From DATEEG01 sp035525055 (lineage in GTDB: Bacteria; Actinomycetota; Acidimicrobiia; Spongiisociales; ZC4RG35), in NCBI GenBank assembly GCA_035525055.1, contig DATLEZ010000142.1, positions 1 to 15,182 on the forward strand: DNA of 15,182 nt. Reading direction: 5' to 3'. The translations under genes were made by a program, and so were the position numbers. This document shows, piece by piece, positions 1 through 6,946 of this stretch (position 1 is its first letter; every line of letters starts with the position of its first letter). The notes beneath the pieces are model-generated. The model searched no databases. It was given only the letters and a program-made list of their open reading frames with translations, and was not told the origin of the DNA.

Positions 1-82
1 TGAACCGGGAGACCTCGGATACGAGGCCCGCGTCAAAGAACGCCAGGCAGCCGCCGATGCGGTCCTCGGCAAGAAGCGATGA
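1..82 (+). CDS. rarA: 3' end of RarA/MgsA-type AAA+ ATPase (5' partial)
   Basis: Only the last 26 codons are present, read from base 2 to a TGA at 80-82. They contain EPGDLGYEARVKER followed by a basic end (GKKR). This resembles the conserved C-terminus of RarA/MgsA replication-associated recombination ATPases, which usually reads Y-E-P-x-D-x-G-Y-E-A-x-I-x-E-R. Established context supports it: a rarA homologue lies a few genes upstream of alaS in Mycobacterium and other Actinomycetota. RarA is a clamp-loader-like ATPase that acts at stalled replication forks. The stop codon overlaps the ATG of the next gene (ATGA, 79-82), so the two are probably translationally coupled. The call rests on a short tail plus synteny, and the ATPase domain itself is outside the window. 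Confidence 0.6.
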   Translation, partial: EPGDLGYEARVKERQAAADAVLGKKR

Positions 83-1302
83 GGCTTCGTCCCGTTCTTC
101 TGATCGCGCTGGCCGCATGCTCGTCGGCGACGGCGGTGACGAGCACCGCTTCGACGACTGTTGCGACCACGACGGCTCCAGCTACTACCACCACCGCTCC
201 GCCAACAACCACGACCACGCTTCCTCCTACCACGACGACAACGCTGGCCCCTCTTCAGAGCCTCGAACTCCAACTTGTGGTGGCAGGACTGACCCAGCCA
301 GTGCTCCTGATCAGCCCGCCCGACGATCCGCGGCGCTTCGTGGCCGAGCGGACTGGAGTGGTGTGGCTGCTCGACGAGAACGGTGTTCAACTTGAGGAGC
401 CCTTCCTTGACCTGCGTGACCGGGTGAACAGCGGCGGGATCGAGCAGGGCTTCCTGGGGATGGCGTTCCACCCGTCGTTTGCCGACAACGGCAGGTTCTT
501 CACGTACTACTACAAGCAGGGCGTCGAGCAGACCCAGCTCTCGGAGTTTGCGATCTCAGACGACGTCGATCACGGCGACCCCTCCTCGGAGATCCCGCTG
601 CTGACCTTCGACAAACCCACGACACGGCACAACGGAGGAATGCTCCAGTTCGGACCCGACGGTTTTCTCTGGATGTCGCTGGGGGAGGGAGGAGCGGCTT
701 CGGTCAACTCCCAGGACCCGACCAAGCTCCTGTCGGCGATCCTTCGCCTGGATGTCGACACGGGAGATCCTTACGGAATCCCAGCGGACAACCCCTTCGT
801 CGGCGGTGGGGGCGCACCTGAGGTCTGGGCCAAGGGCCTTCGCAATCCATGGCGGTTCTCGATCGACGGCGGCTTCATCTACATCGGTGATGTCGGGCAC
901 GAGGACTACGAGGAGATCGACATCGTTCCCCTCGACGGCGCCCCTTACAACTTCGGTTGGTTGCGGATGGAAGGGACCAGTTGCTTTCAGCGCGGCTGCG
1001 ACGCCGTCGCCGAAGAGTTGACGCTGCCGGTGGTCGAGTACACGCACGCCGAAGGGTGCTCCGTCACCGGTGGCTTCGTCTACCACGGGACGGCGATCCC
1101 CGAGCTCGACGGTCACTACTTCTATGGCGACTGGTGCGGCGAATGGATCCGCAGCTTCAAGTACGAAGACGGCGACGTGGTCGATCACCAGACCAGGTTC
1201 GAGGAGGTCGGCCAGATCAACAGCTTCGGCCTGGACTCGGAAGGGGAGCTTTACGTCCTCACCTACGAGGGTGCGGTCAAGAAGATGGTCCCCGTCCGGT
1301 AG
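79..1302 (+). CDS. PQQ-dependent sugar dehydrogenase-family lipoprotein
   Basis: A 407-residue secreted protein. Residues 1-13 form a very short signal peptide (MRLR, then a hydrophobic run) ending in the lipobox LAAC, so Cys14 is the likely lipidation site. Residues 16-58 are a Ser/Thr/Pro/Ala linker with long Thr runs, typical of actinobacterial surface lipoproteins. From about 66 to 405 it is a six-bladed glucose/sorbosone dehydrogenase (GSDH) beta-propeller: GFLGMAFHPSFADNG at 124-138, the TRHNGG motif with the expected catalytic His184, a GEGG turn at 202-205, GLRNPWRFS at 253-261, GDVG at 270-273 and NFGW at 291-294. Known relatives oxidise aldose sugars with bound PQQ, such as E. coli YliI. 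Substrate and true PQQ use cannot be read here. Four Cys (302, 307, 327, 353) may form disulphides. The ATG overlaps the upstream rarA stop, and no separate promoter is evident. Confidence 0.85.
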   Translation: MRLRPVLLIALAACSSATAVTSTASTTVATTTAPATTTTAPPTTTTTLPPTTTTTLAPLQSLELQLVVAGLTQPVLLISPPDDPRRFVAERTGVVWLLDENGVQLEEPFLDLRDRVNSGGIEQGFLGMAFHPSFADNGRFFTYYYKQGVEQTQLSEFAISDDVDHGDPSSEIPLLTFDKPTTRHNGGMLQFGPDGFLWMSLGEGGAASVNSQDPTKLLSAILRLDVDTGDPYGIPADNPFVGGGGAPEVWAKGLRNPWRFSIDGGFIYIGDVGHEDYEEIDIVPLDGAPYNFGWLRMEGTSCFQRGCDAVAEELTLPVVEYTHAEGCSVTGGFVYHGTAIPELDGHYFYGDWCGEWIRSFKYEDGDVVDHQTRFEEVGQINSFGLDSEGELYVLTYEGAVKKMVPVR

Positions 1303-1304
1303 GA

Positions 1305-1369
1305 AACCCTCGTTTTGGCGCGGACGATCGACACCAGGGGAGCAGAACTACGCGCCAAAACACCGGGTT
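1305..1369. repeat. Long inverted repeat between the lipoprotein and the small membrane gene
   Basis: GTTTTGGCGCG at 1312-1322 is perfectly complementary to CGCGCCAAAAC at 1351-1361, separated by 28 nt. The pairing continues outward after a 2x3 internal loop: AACCC at 1305-1309 with GGGTT at 1365-1369. This gives 16 pairs in total, starting 3 bp after the lipoprotein stop codon. No T-tract follows, so it is not a canonical rho-independent terminator. It may be an RNA stem at the 3' end of the lipoprotein message or a dyad operator for the next gene. Confidence 0.6.
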
Positions 1370-1388
1370 CAGGGGTCGACCTCGGGGG

Positions 1389-1394
1389 TACTCT
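1389..1394 (+). promoter_or_regulatory. Candidate -10 box (TACTCT) for a leaderless transcript
   Basis: TACTCT fits the actinobacterial TANNNT -10 consensus and ends 6 nt before the ATG at 1401. Transcription would therefore start at or next to the start codon. No clear -35 hexamer was found at the usual spacing. A G-run at 1384-1388 could instead be a weak Shine-Dalgarno, so the assignment is tentative. Confidence 0.35.
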
Positions 1395-1400
1395 CATGCC

Positions 1401-1574
1401 ATGCTTGACAGGCTCTGGTGGTTCGCCCTGGGACTCGTAGCTGGGGGAGTTGTGACGGTGCGGGCGTTGCGCCGACGACCTACGCCGGGGGATCTCAGGG
1501 GAGCTGCCGTCGCCACCACGGCCGATCTTCTGGAGGTGGCAGCTCGGGTGGTCAAGCCCCCAAAGAGACGCTAG
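1401..1574 (+). CDS. Small single-span membrane protein (DUF6167-like by position and layout)
   Basis: A 57-residue protein with one hydrophobic segment at about residues 5-20 (LWWFALGLVAGGVVTV). A basic Arg-rich stop-transfer stretch (RALRRR) follows, then a short helical tail with a basic end (PPKRR). Length, topology and place just upstream of alaS match the small DUF6167-type proteins found there in streptomycetes and relatives; this is synteny and architecture, not alignment. The same frame stays open upstream over the lipoprotein gene, but that is a shadow reading. ATG 1401 was chosen because the hydrophobic segment begins there and because of the adjacent TACTCT box. The stop codon TAG is split: TA is the IS630 target site and G is the first base of the element. 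No function is known. Confidence 0.6.
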   Translation: MLDRLWWFALGLVAGGVVTVRALRRRPTPGDLRGAAVATTADLLEVAARVVKPPKRR

Positions 1575-1601
1575 TGGTCCGTCGTTGAAATAGCTTCGGT
1601 G
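1571..1601 (+). repeat. Left terminal inverted repeat of the IS630 element (with flanking CTA)
   Basis: This pairs with 2695-2725: 26 of 31 positions match, including a perfect outer 14 and a perfect inner 9. The outermost CTA belongs to the target site, so the element proper begins at G1574. Confidence 0.9.
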
Positions 1602-2722
1602 GCTATGGTGGCGTGATGCCGATCATTACTGCTGAGCCTCTGCCGCTGTCTGATGAGCAAAAGGTTGTGTTGGAGTCGATGGCGCGTTCGACGTCGTTGC
1701 CGCACCGTCAGGTGGTCCAGGCCAAGGCGTTGCTGTTGGCTGCTGTTGGTGTCGCCACCAACGAAGTGGCGCGGCGTTGCGGTACCAGCGACACGTCGGT
1801 GCGGGCATGGCGGCGGCGGTTCGTCACCGAAGGTGTCGACGGTGTCGGTCGTATCGCTCCTGGGCGGGGTCGCAAGTCGTGGCTGCCGGAAGGGACGGTG
1901 GCGGCGGTGGTTTCCGACACGTTGCACAACAAGCCAGACGACGGCTCGACACACTGGACGTCCCGGCTGATGGCCCAGCGTCACGGTATCGGTAAGGACA
2001 GCGTCGCCCGGATCTGGCGTGATCACGGTCTCAAGCCGTGGAAGGTAGACACGTTCAAGATCTCGAACGATCCCAACTTCGAAGAGAAACTGGTTGACGT
2101 CGTCGGTCTCTACCTGGATCCGCCGGCGAAGGCGGTGGTGTTCAGCTTCGATGAGAAGACCCAGTGCCAGGCGCTTGATCGCACCCAGCCCAGCCTCCCG
2201 ATGAAACCCGGTCGAGGCGAGACGATGACCCATGACTACAAAGGCAACGGCACCACCGATCTGTTCGCCGCCTTGAACGTCGCCACCGGCGAAGTTCTCT
2301 ACGACACCAAGCCCCGCCACACCGGCAACGACGTCCTCGCCTTCTTCAAGTACATCGATCTTCACGTGCCCCGCCATCTCGAGATCCATGTCGTGTTGGA
2401 CAACCTCTCGGCGCACAAGGCGCCCGAGGTCACCAAGTGGCTCGCCCACCCGAGACGCAAGCGATGGCATCTGCACTTCACGCCGACCTCGTCGTCGTGG
2501 CTCAACCTGGTCGAGGGATGGTTCCACCTGCTCACCGAACGTCGGCTACGCCGCGGCACCTTCAACAGCGTCGAGGTGCTCATCGAAGCAATCGAGCTGT
2601 GGGCCGAGCACTGGAACCACGACCCGAAGCCCTTCACATGGAAGAAGACCGCCGAAGAAATCATCACAAAGGTCCGCCGCGGACGGGCCGCACTCACCGA
2701 AGCCAAATCCGCGACGGACCAC
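1574..2722 (+). mobile_element. IS630-family insertion sequence, complete
   Basis: The 1149-bp element is bounded by TA dinucleotides (1572-1573 and 2723-2724), the target duplication expected for IS630/Tc1-mariner elements. The ends are inverted repeats. Including the flanking CTA/TAG, bases 1571-1584 (CTAGTGGTCCGTCG) match the complement of 2712-2725 exactly. After an imperfect 8-nt spacer, GCTTCGGTG at 1593-1601 again matches the complement of 2695-2703. Within the element the repeat is about 28 nt with 5 mismatches. It carries one full-length transposase gene, co-directional with the neighbouring chromosomal genes, and no passenger gene. Intact ends and an open reading frame suggest recent or still active insertion. 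Confidence 0.93.
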
Positions 2723-2725
2723 TAG
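1613..2725 (+). CDS. IS630-family transposase
   Basis: 370 residues with GTG at 1613, or 369 from the adjacent ATG at 1616. Residues about 12-75 form an HTH/winged-helix DNA-binding region (RRCGTSDTSVRAWRRRF at 54-70), and a second basic helical region runs to about 145. The C-terminal DDE_3 (RNase H-like) domain shows the catalytic triad: Asp180 in FSFDEKTQ, Asp263 in VVLDNLSAHK and Glu301 in LNLVEGWFH. The PTSSSWLNLVE context is typical of IS630 transposases, which cut and paste at TA. No frameshift or internal stop was seen, so the enzyme looks functional. The stop TAG consists of the target TA plus a host G, so the C-terminus is set by the insertion site. An opposite-strand 318-codon frame over the same span is a shadow. 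Confidence 0.95.
   Translation: MMPIITAEPLPLSDEQKVVLESMARSTSLPHRQVVQAKALLLAAVGVATNEVARRCGTSDTSVRAWRRRFVTEGVDGVGRIAPGRGRKSWLPEGTVAAVVSDTLHNKPDDGSTHWTSRLMAQRHGIGKDSVARIWRDHGLKPWKVDTFKISNDPNFEEKLVDVVGLYLDPPAKAVVFSFDEKTQCQALDRTQPSLPMKPGRGETMTHDYKGNGTTDLFAALNVATGEVLYDTKPRHTGNDVLAFFKYIDLHVPRHLEIHVVLDNLSAHKAPEVTKWLAHPRRKRWHLHFTPTSSSWLNLVEGWFHLLTERRLRRGTFNSVEVLIEAIELWAEHWNHDPKPFTWKKTAEEIITKVRRGRAALTEAKSATDH
2695..2725 (-). repeat. Right terminal inverted repeat of the IS630 element (with flanking TAG)
   Basis: Reverse complement partner of 1571-1601. It lies wholly inside the 3' end of the transposase reading frame and encodes the last residues (TEAKSATDH). Bases 2723-2724 are the TA target copy and G2725 is host sequence. 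Confidence 0.9.
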
Positions 2726-2805
2726 ACGTTTGCTCCTGTCCGAGGCCCCTGACCTCAACGTGAGCCTCGTGTCACGGTCCGGGCGTCGGTAACCTTGCCA
2801 CCTTC
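2726..2805 (+). promoter_or_regulatory. alaS upstream region with candidate -10 and a stem-loop
   Basis: 80 bp separate the IS end from the alaS ATG. TAACCT at 2790-2795 fits TANNNT and ends 10 nt before the ATG, with no Shine-Dalgarno between, which suggests a very short or absent leader. Upstream, CGAGG (2741-2745) pairs with CCTCG (2765-2769) around an inner hairpin CTCA-ACG-TGAG (2754-2764). This could be an operator or the residual 3' structure of the upstream transcript. There is no T-box-like conserved sequence. The IS lies just upstream, so any promoter beyond 1571 is now over 1.2 kb from alaS. Confidence 0.35.
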
Positions 2806-5421
2806 ATGGACTCCAACCGCATTCGCCGCACGTTCGTCGACTTCTTCAAGGAACGCGATCATGTGTATCGCCCGTCGGCGTCGCTGATCCCCAACGACCC
2901 CACCTTGCTCCTGACCAATGCGGGGATGGTGCCGTTCAAGCCGTTCTTCCTCGGCGAGGAGGAACAGCCGTTCAAGCGAGCAGTATCGGTTCAGAAGTGC
3001 GCCCGCACGATCGACATCGACATCATCGGTACGACCCATCGCCACCTTTCCTTCTTCGAGATGATGGGCAACTTCAGCTTTGGCGACTACTTCAAGGAGC
3101 AAGCCATCGCCTGGGCCTACGAGTTGGTGACCTCCGGCTACGGGCTCGATCCCGATCGCCTCTGGTACACGGTCTACGAGACCGACGAGGAGGCCCGCTC
3201 GATCTGGATCGACCAGGTCGGAATCCCCAGCGAGCGGGTGCAGAAGGGTGGCAAGGACAACTTCTGGCAGATGGGAGTTCCCGGACCGTGCGGACCCTGT
3301 TCCGAACTGTTCTACGACAAAGGCCCCGAGTATGGAGAAGAGGGTGGTCCGATCGGGGGCGGGGAGGAGCGCTACATCGAGATCTGGAACCTGGTCTTCA
3401 TGCAGAACATCCAGGACGAGCCCTATCACGTGATCGGGGACTTGCCCGCCAAGAACATCGACACCGGCCTGGGTCTCGAGCGAATGGCCGCCATCCTCCA
3501 GGAGGTCGACTCGATTTTCGAGACCGATGCGATTCGCCCGATCCTCGACGCCGCCTCCGGAGCGACGGACGTCGCTTACGGGTCGAACTCCTTTTCGGAC
3601 GTATCTCTCCGGATCCTAGCCGACCACGGTCGCTCCATGACGATGCTGATTGGGGATGGAGTGGTTCCTTCCAACGAGGGTCGCGGTTACGTCTTGCGGC
3701 GTCTGATCCGGCGAGCGGTGCGACATGCCTGGCAACTCAAAGGCACAGACCTGATCACTCCTCACCTGGTCGAGGCGACTATTGATACCCTCGGTGAGGC
3801 CTATCCCGAGCTCGTCGCCAAAAGAGACATTGTGATGTCGGTGGTGGAACGGGAGGAGAGCCGATTTCGGCGAACCCTCGAATCGGGTCATCAACTGTTG
3901 GACACCGAGCTCGCCGGACGCGACAAGCTCCCCGGGTCTGTGGCGTTCAAGCTCCATGACACGTTCGGCTTTCCCATCGAGCTCACGACCGAGATCGCCA
4001 CCGAGCGCGGCGTCGAGGTCGACCGGGCGGGTTTCAACGAAGAGATGGAGGGTCAGCGCAGCCGGGCTCGCAAGGCTTGGCGTGGCGGAGATGCGGCCGT
4101 GACAGGACAGCTCTACGGCCGAGTCATCGACGAGACCGGACCGACCATGTTTACCGGATACGAAACCGAAACGGGGACGGGTCGGATTCTGGCGGTGATG
4201 CGGGATGGAGAAATGGTCGAAAGGGCCGAGCACGGTCAGGAGGTTGAGATCTTTCTCGACGTCACTCCGTTCTACGCCGAATCAGGCGGCCAAGTCGGGG
4301 ATACCGGTTCGATCACCACCGAGTCCGGAGCCCTGGCAGTCTTCGACACACGACATGCCTTGCAGGGACTGCATGGTCATCGATCGAAGGTTGCATCCGG
4401 CTACGTGCAGGTGGGTCAGACCGCCGACCTGGTCATCGACAGCCCCCGCCGGGAGCGAATTCGGAAGTCGCACACCGGAACCCATGTCCTCCACTGGGCT
4501 TTGCGCGAGGTCTTGGGTGGCCACGCCCACCAGGCCGGTTCGCTGGTCGAATCGGGGAGACTCCGTTTCGACTTCTCCCATTTCTCGGCCGTGGCTCCAA
4601 CCGAAATCGCGGAGATTGAGTCCCTCGCCAATCATCGTCTTATTGAAAACGGGCACGTGACAACGACTGTCACGACCAAAGAGGAGGCCGAGCGCCAGGG
4701 AGCCCTCGCCTTTTTCGGTGACAAATACGGGGAAACGGTTCGGCTGGTCAGGATCGGCCAGTTCTCCGCCGAACTCTGTGGCGGGACCCACACCCACACC
4801 GCGGCCCAGGTCGGGCCTCTCATCGTGTTGGGTGAGTCGTCGATCGGCTCCAATGTTCGTCGGATCGAGGCGCTTACCGGAGAGAACGCCTATCACCACA
4901 TCACCGAGTGGCGATCGTCCATGGATGAGACTGCTCAACTTCTCAAAGCTCCGCCCGGCGAGATCCCCGACCGGGTTCGCAGTCTGATGGCCCGAATCGA
5001 GGAAATGGAAGATCACCTGGACTCGTATCGGCAGCGCGATCGAGCGGCCGCTGCCACCGAGTTGGCCGGCAGTGCCGAACAGGTAGGTAGCGCACGGTTG
5101 CTGGTCGCCAAGTGGCCCGATCTGAACCCCGAGCAACTCCGACTGCTGGCCATTGCAGCCCGCGAGAAGCTGGGACGAGGGCTGGTCGTTCTCGGCTCGA
5201 CGGCGGGCGGCAAGGGATCCCTCGTCGGAGTCGCCAGCAAGGACCTGGTGGGCGAGGGGATCTCAGCTGCCGAAGTGGTGGCAGCGGGCGCCAAACTCCT
5301 CGGAGGCGGCGGCAGCCGGGATCCTGAACTCGCCCAGGCCGGCGGGCCCCACGGCGACCAGCTTGGCGCCGCCCTGGAGGCCGCTCACGAAGCTGCCGCT
5401 AGCCGCTTACATGGTGTGTGA
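2806..5421 (+). CDS. alaS: Alanyl-tRNA synthetase
   Basis: 871 residues, the usual bacterial AlaRS length. It charges tRNA-Ala in the cytoplasm. The class II aminoacylation core fills the first 250 residues: the N-terminus (IRRTFVDFFKERDH), LLTNAGMVPFKPFF, HRHLSFFEMMGNFSFGDYFK, and the motif 3 region DTGLGLERMAAI. The tRNA-recognition helices contain EGRGYVLRRLIRRAVRH (about 289-305). The editing domain has the metal-binding HTGTH (from about residue 556) and CGGTH (from about residue 658). The C-terminal coiled-coil and DHHA1 domain ends with the glycine-rich GGGGSRDPELAQAGGP. All expected domains are present. The ATG at 2806 is preceded by no SD. The stop (5419-5421) lies at the ruvX start, so alaS-ruvX-mltG-aroE probably form one transcript. 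An insertion element sits upstream, but the gene itself is intact. Confidence 0.98.
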   Translation: MDSNRIRRTFVDFFKERDHVYRPSASLIPNDPTLLLTNAGMVPFKPFFLGEEEQPFKRAVSVQKCARTIDIDIIGTTHRHLSFFEMMGNFSFGDYFKEQAIAWAYELVTSGYGLDPDRLWYTVYETDEEARSIWIDQVGIPSERVQKGGKDNFWQMGVPGPCGPCSELFYDKGPEYGEEGGPIGGGEERYIEIWNLVFMQNIQDEPYHVIGDLPAKNIDTGLGLERMAAILQEVDSIFETDAIRPILDAASGATDVAYGSNSFSDVSLRILADHGRSMTMLIGDGVVPSNEGRGYVLRRLIRRAVRHAWQLKGTDLITPHLVEATIDTLGEAYPELVAKRDIVMSVVEREESRFRRTLESGHQLLDTELAGRDKLPGSVAFKLHDTFGFPIELTTEIATERGVEVDRAGFNEEMEGQRSRARKAWRGGDAAVTGQLYGRVIDETGPTMFTGYETETGTGRILAVMRDGEMVERAEHGQEVEIFLDVTPFYAESGGQVGDTGSITTESGALAVFDTRHALQGLHGHRSKVASGYVQVGQTADLVIDSPRRERIRKSHTGTHVLHWALREVLGGHAHQAGSLVESGRLRFDFSHFSAVAPTEIAEIESLANHRLIENGHVTTTVTTKEEAERQGALAFFGDKYGETVRLVRIGQFSAELCGGTHTHTAAQVGPLIVLGESSIGSNVRRIEALTGENAYHHITEWRSSMDETAQLLKAPPGEIPDRVRSLMARIEEMEDHLDSYRQRDRAAAATELAGSAEQVGSARLLVAKWPDLNPEQLRLLAIAAREKLGRGLVVLGSTAGGKGSLVGVASKDLVGEGISAAEVVAAGAKLLGGGGSRDPELAQAGGPHGDQLGAALEAAHEAAASRLHGV

Positions 5422-5425
5422 CAGC

Positions 5426-5860
5426 ATGGTGTCTGATTGGGGCTCGGCGACGCGGCGCGGGCGAGCTCTTGGCCTCGATCACGGTTCCGCTCGGGTCGGA
5501 GTGGCCGTCTCCGACGCCCTCCGGATCACGGCCCAGCCTCTCGAAGTGGTCGCTCGACCCAGGGCCGTCGCCCGGATCGCCGAGATCGTGGTCGAGTACG
5601 AAATCGAAGAGATCGTTGTGGGCCTCCCTACATCGCTGAACGGAACGGAAGGCCCGCCCGCCTCGGCAGCCCGGGCGTTCGGTGGAGAGATTGCCCTGGC
5701 CACGGGCATAGACGTGACCTATGTAGACGAGCGCTTCACGACAGTTACGGCTGAAAAAGCCATGCTCGAAGCCGGCGCCAAGCGCCGGGTCCGGCGGGAT
5801 AACCTCGATAAGGTTGCGGCCGCCATTATTCTGCAGGCGTTCCTGGACCAACCCTTATGA
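5426..5860 (+). CDS. ruvX: RuvX/YqgF-type RNase H-fold protein (putative pre-16S rRNA processing nuclease)
   Basis: 144 residues from ATG 5426, normal for the family. Motifs seen: ALGLDHGSARVGVAVSD at residues 14-30 (first acidic residue Asp18), IVVGLPTSLNGTEGP, YVDERFTTVTAE, and the C-terminal DNLDKVAAAIILQAFLD with the last conserved Asp. YqgF/RuvX proteins have an RNase H/RuvC-like fold. In E. coli YqgF is implicated in maturing the 5' end of 16S rRNA, and a Holliday-junction role was proposed earlier from the fold. The start is uncertain: ATG 5411 in the same frame would overlap alaS by 11 bp, and neither start has a clear SD. The frame also stays open to 5153 inside alaS, which is a shadow. 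The stop overlaps the mltG start as ATGA. Confidence 0.92.
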   Translation: MVSDWGSATRRGRALGLDHGSARVGVAVSDALRITAQPLEVVARPRAVARIAEIVVEYEIEEIVVGLPTSLNGTEGPPASAARAFGGEIALATGIDVTYVDERFTTVTAEKAMLEAGAKRRVRRDNLDKVAAAIILQAFLDQPL

Positions 5861-6936
5861 GTCCTACCTCCTTCCTCTCTAGTCGGTGGCTCCGCGTCCT
5901 TCTCGGCGTCGGGGTGACCGCGCTCATCGTTGTGGTCACCGCCCAGGGCCTGGCTCGTGTGATCGGGGGGGCCGTCGGTGAGAACGGTGAGGACTCCGAG
6001 AGTGTCTCGATCGCCGCGAACCTTGACGTCGAGATCGCGGTGCCGCCAGGTGCCAGCGCCCGCCAGATCGGCAACATCCTGGCCGAGGCCGGGGTAATCG
6101 AGTCGGCCAACGAGTTCGAGTTGGAGGTGCGGGATCAGGGCATCGCCAATCAGCTTCGGGCGGGCACCTATCAATTGGTTACTGGAATGGGGATCGACGC
6201 CGTCATCCCGGTCCTGTTGCGGGGTCCGGTCGCTGATGCCTACCGCGTGACCATCCCGGAAGGTCTCAGGGTGTCGGAGATAATCGTCATCCTGGCCGAT
6301 GCGTCGGGGCGGGAAACCGATGACTTCGAGACGGCTTTGCTCGAGGGAGAGGTCGCCACAGAACTGAGAGTGATGCCCGAACAAGTCACCCTCAGCGACT
6401 GGGAGGGTTTGCTGTTCCCCGACACATACGAATTCCTGCGCGATTCACCACCATCTGAGATCCTCCAGGTCCTCTCCGACACCATGCAGGAAAGGGTCGG
6501 CGGGGTTGACTGGACCGCCATCACTGACGCCGGCTTCGACTCTTATCAGGGGATCATCATTGCCAGCCTGATCGAAGCCGAAGTCAGAGTTGCCGACGAG
6601 CGACCCCTGGTCTCGAGTGTGATCTTCAATCGACTCGCCGAGGGAATGGCGCTGCAGATCGACGCCTCGGTGCTGTACGGGCTCAATACGAGGGATCCCG
6701 CCCTTTTCGATAATGAATCCGAGTCGCTCTACAACCTCTACCTGTACGCGGGGCTGCCCCCAACCCCGATCGGGGCTCCCGGGCGGGCGTCCTTGCAAGC
6801 GGCGGCGGCGCCCGCCACATCCGACTTTTTCTTCTACGTGCTGTCGACGGCCGAAGGCGGTCATGCCTTCGCCGAGACCTTCGAGCAGCACCTGGCGAAC
6901 ATCGAGCGATCCCGGGCAGCCGGGATCCTCCCCTGA
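5857..6936 (+). CDS. mltG: Endolytic murein transglycosylase MltG (YceG-like)
   Basis: 359 residues. One N-terminal membrane anchor at about 11-29 (WLRVLLGVGVTALIVVV) is followed by an acidic linker, a LysM-like subdomain (about 57-125) and the YceG catalytic domain. The catalytic glutamate is Glu240 in IIIASLIEAEV, equivalent to E. coli MltG Glu218. Further family signatures are LFPDTYEF (187-194), SSVIFNRLAEGMALQIDASV (253-272), YNLYLYAGLPPTPIGAPG (292-309) and GGHAFAETFEQH (334-345). MltG cuts nascent glycan strands at the membrane and sets their length. The short cytoplasmic N-terminus fits a type II membrane protein. The ATG overlaps the ruvX stop by 4 nt and aroE starts 10 bp after the stop, so it is an internal gene of the alaS operon. 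Mycobacterium has the same ruvX-mltG-aroE order. Confidence 0.96.
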   Translation: MSPTSFLSSRWLRVLLGVGVTALIVVVTAQGLARVIGGAVGENGEDSESVSIAANLDVEIAVPPGASARQIGNILAEAGVIESANEFELEVRDQGIANQLRAGTYQLVTGMGIDAVIPVLLRGPVADAYRVTIPEGLRVSEIIVILADASGRETDDFETALLEGEVATELRVMPEQVTLSDWEGLLFPDTYEFLRDSPPSEILQVLSDTMQERVGGVDWTAITDAGFDSYQGIIIASLIEAEVRVADERPLVSSVIFNRLAEGMALQIDASVLYGLNTRDPALFDNESESLYNLYLYAGLPPTPIGAPGRASLQAAAAPATSDFFFYVLSTAEGGHAFAETFEQHLANIERSRAAGILP

Positions 6937-6946
6937 GTTCTGCCCC

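Noticed and set aside
556..1188. 210-codon minus-strand frame opposite the dehydrogenase
   Set aside because: Antisense to a well-supported GSDH propeller and without recognisable features.
957..1400. Long N-terminal extension of the small membrane protein into the dehydrogenase gene
   Set aside because: The upstream part is Arg-rich out-of-frame reading of the dehydrogenase. The hydrophobic segment begins at 1401.
1571..2527. 318-codon minus-strand frame across the IS element
   Set aside because: It lies wholly opposite a transposase with clear DDE motifs. Its residues (RRR/HRR-rich) look like a G+C-driven shadow, with no domain.
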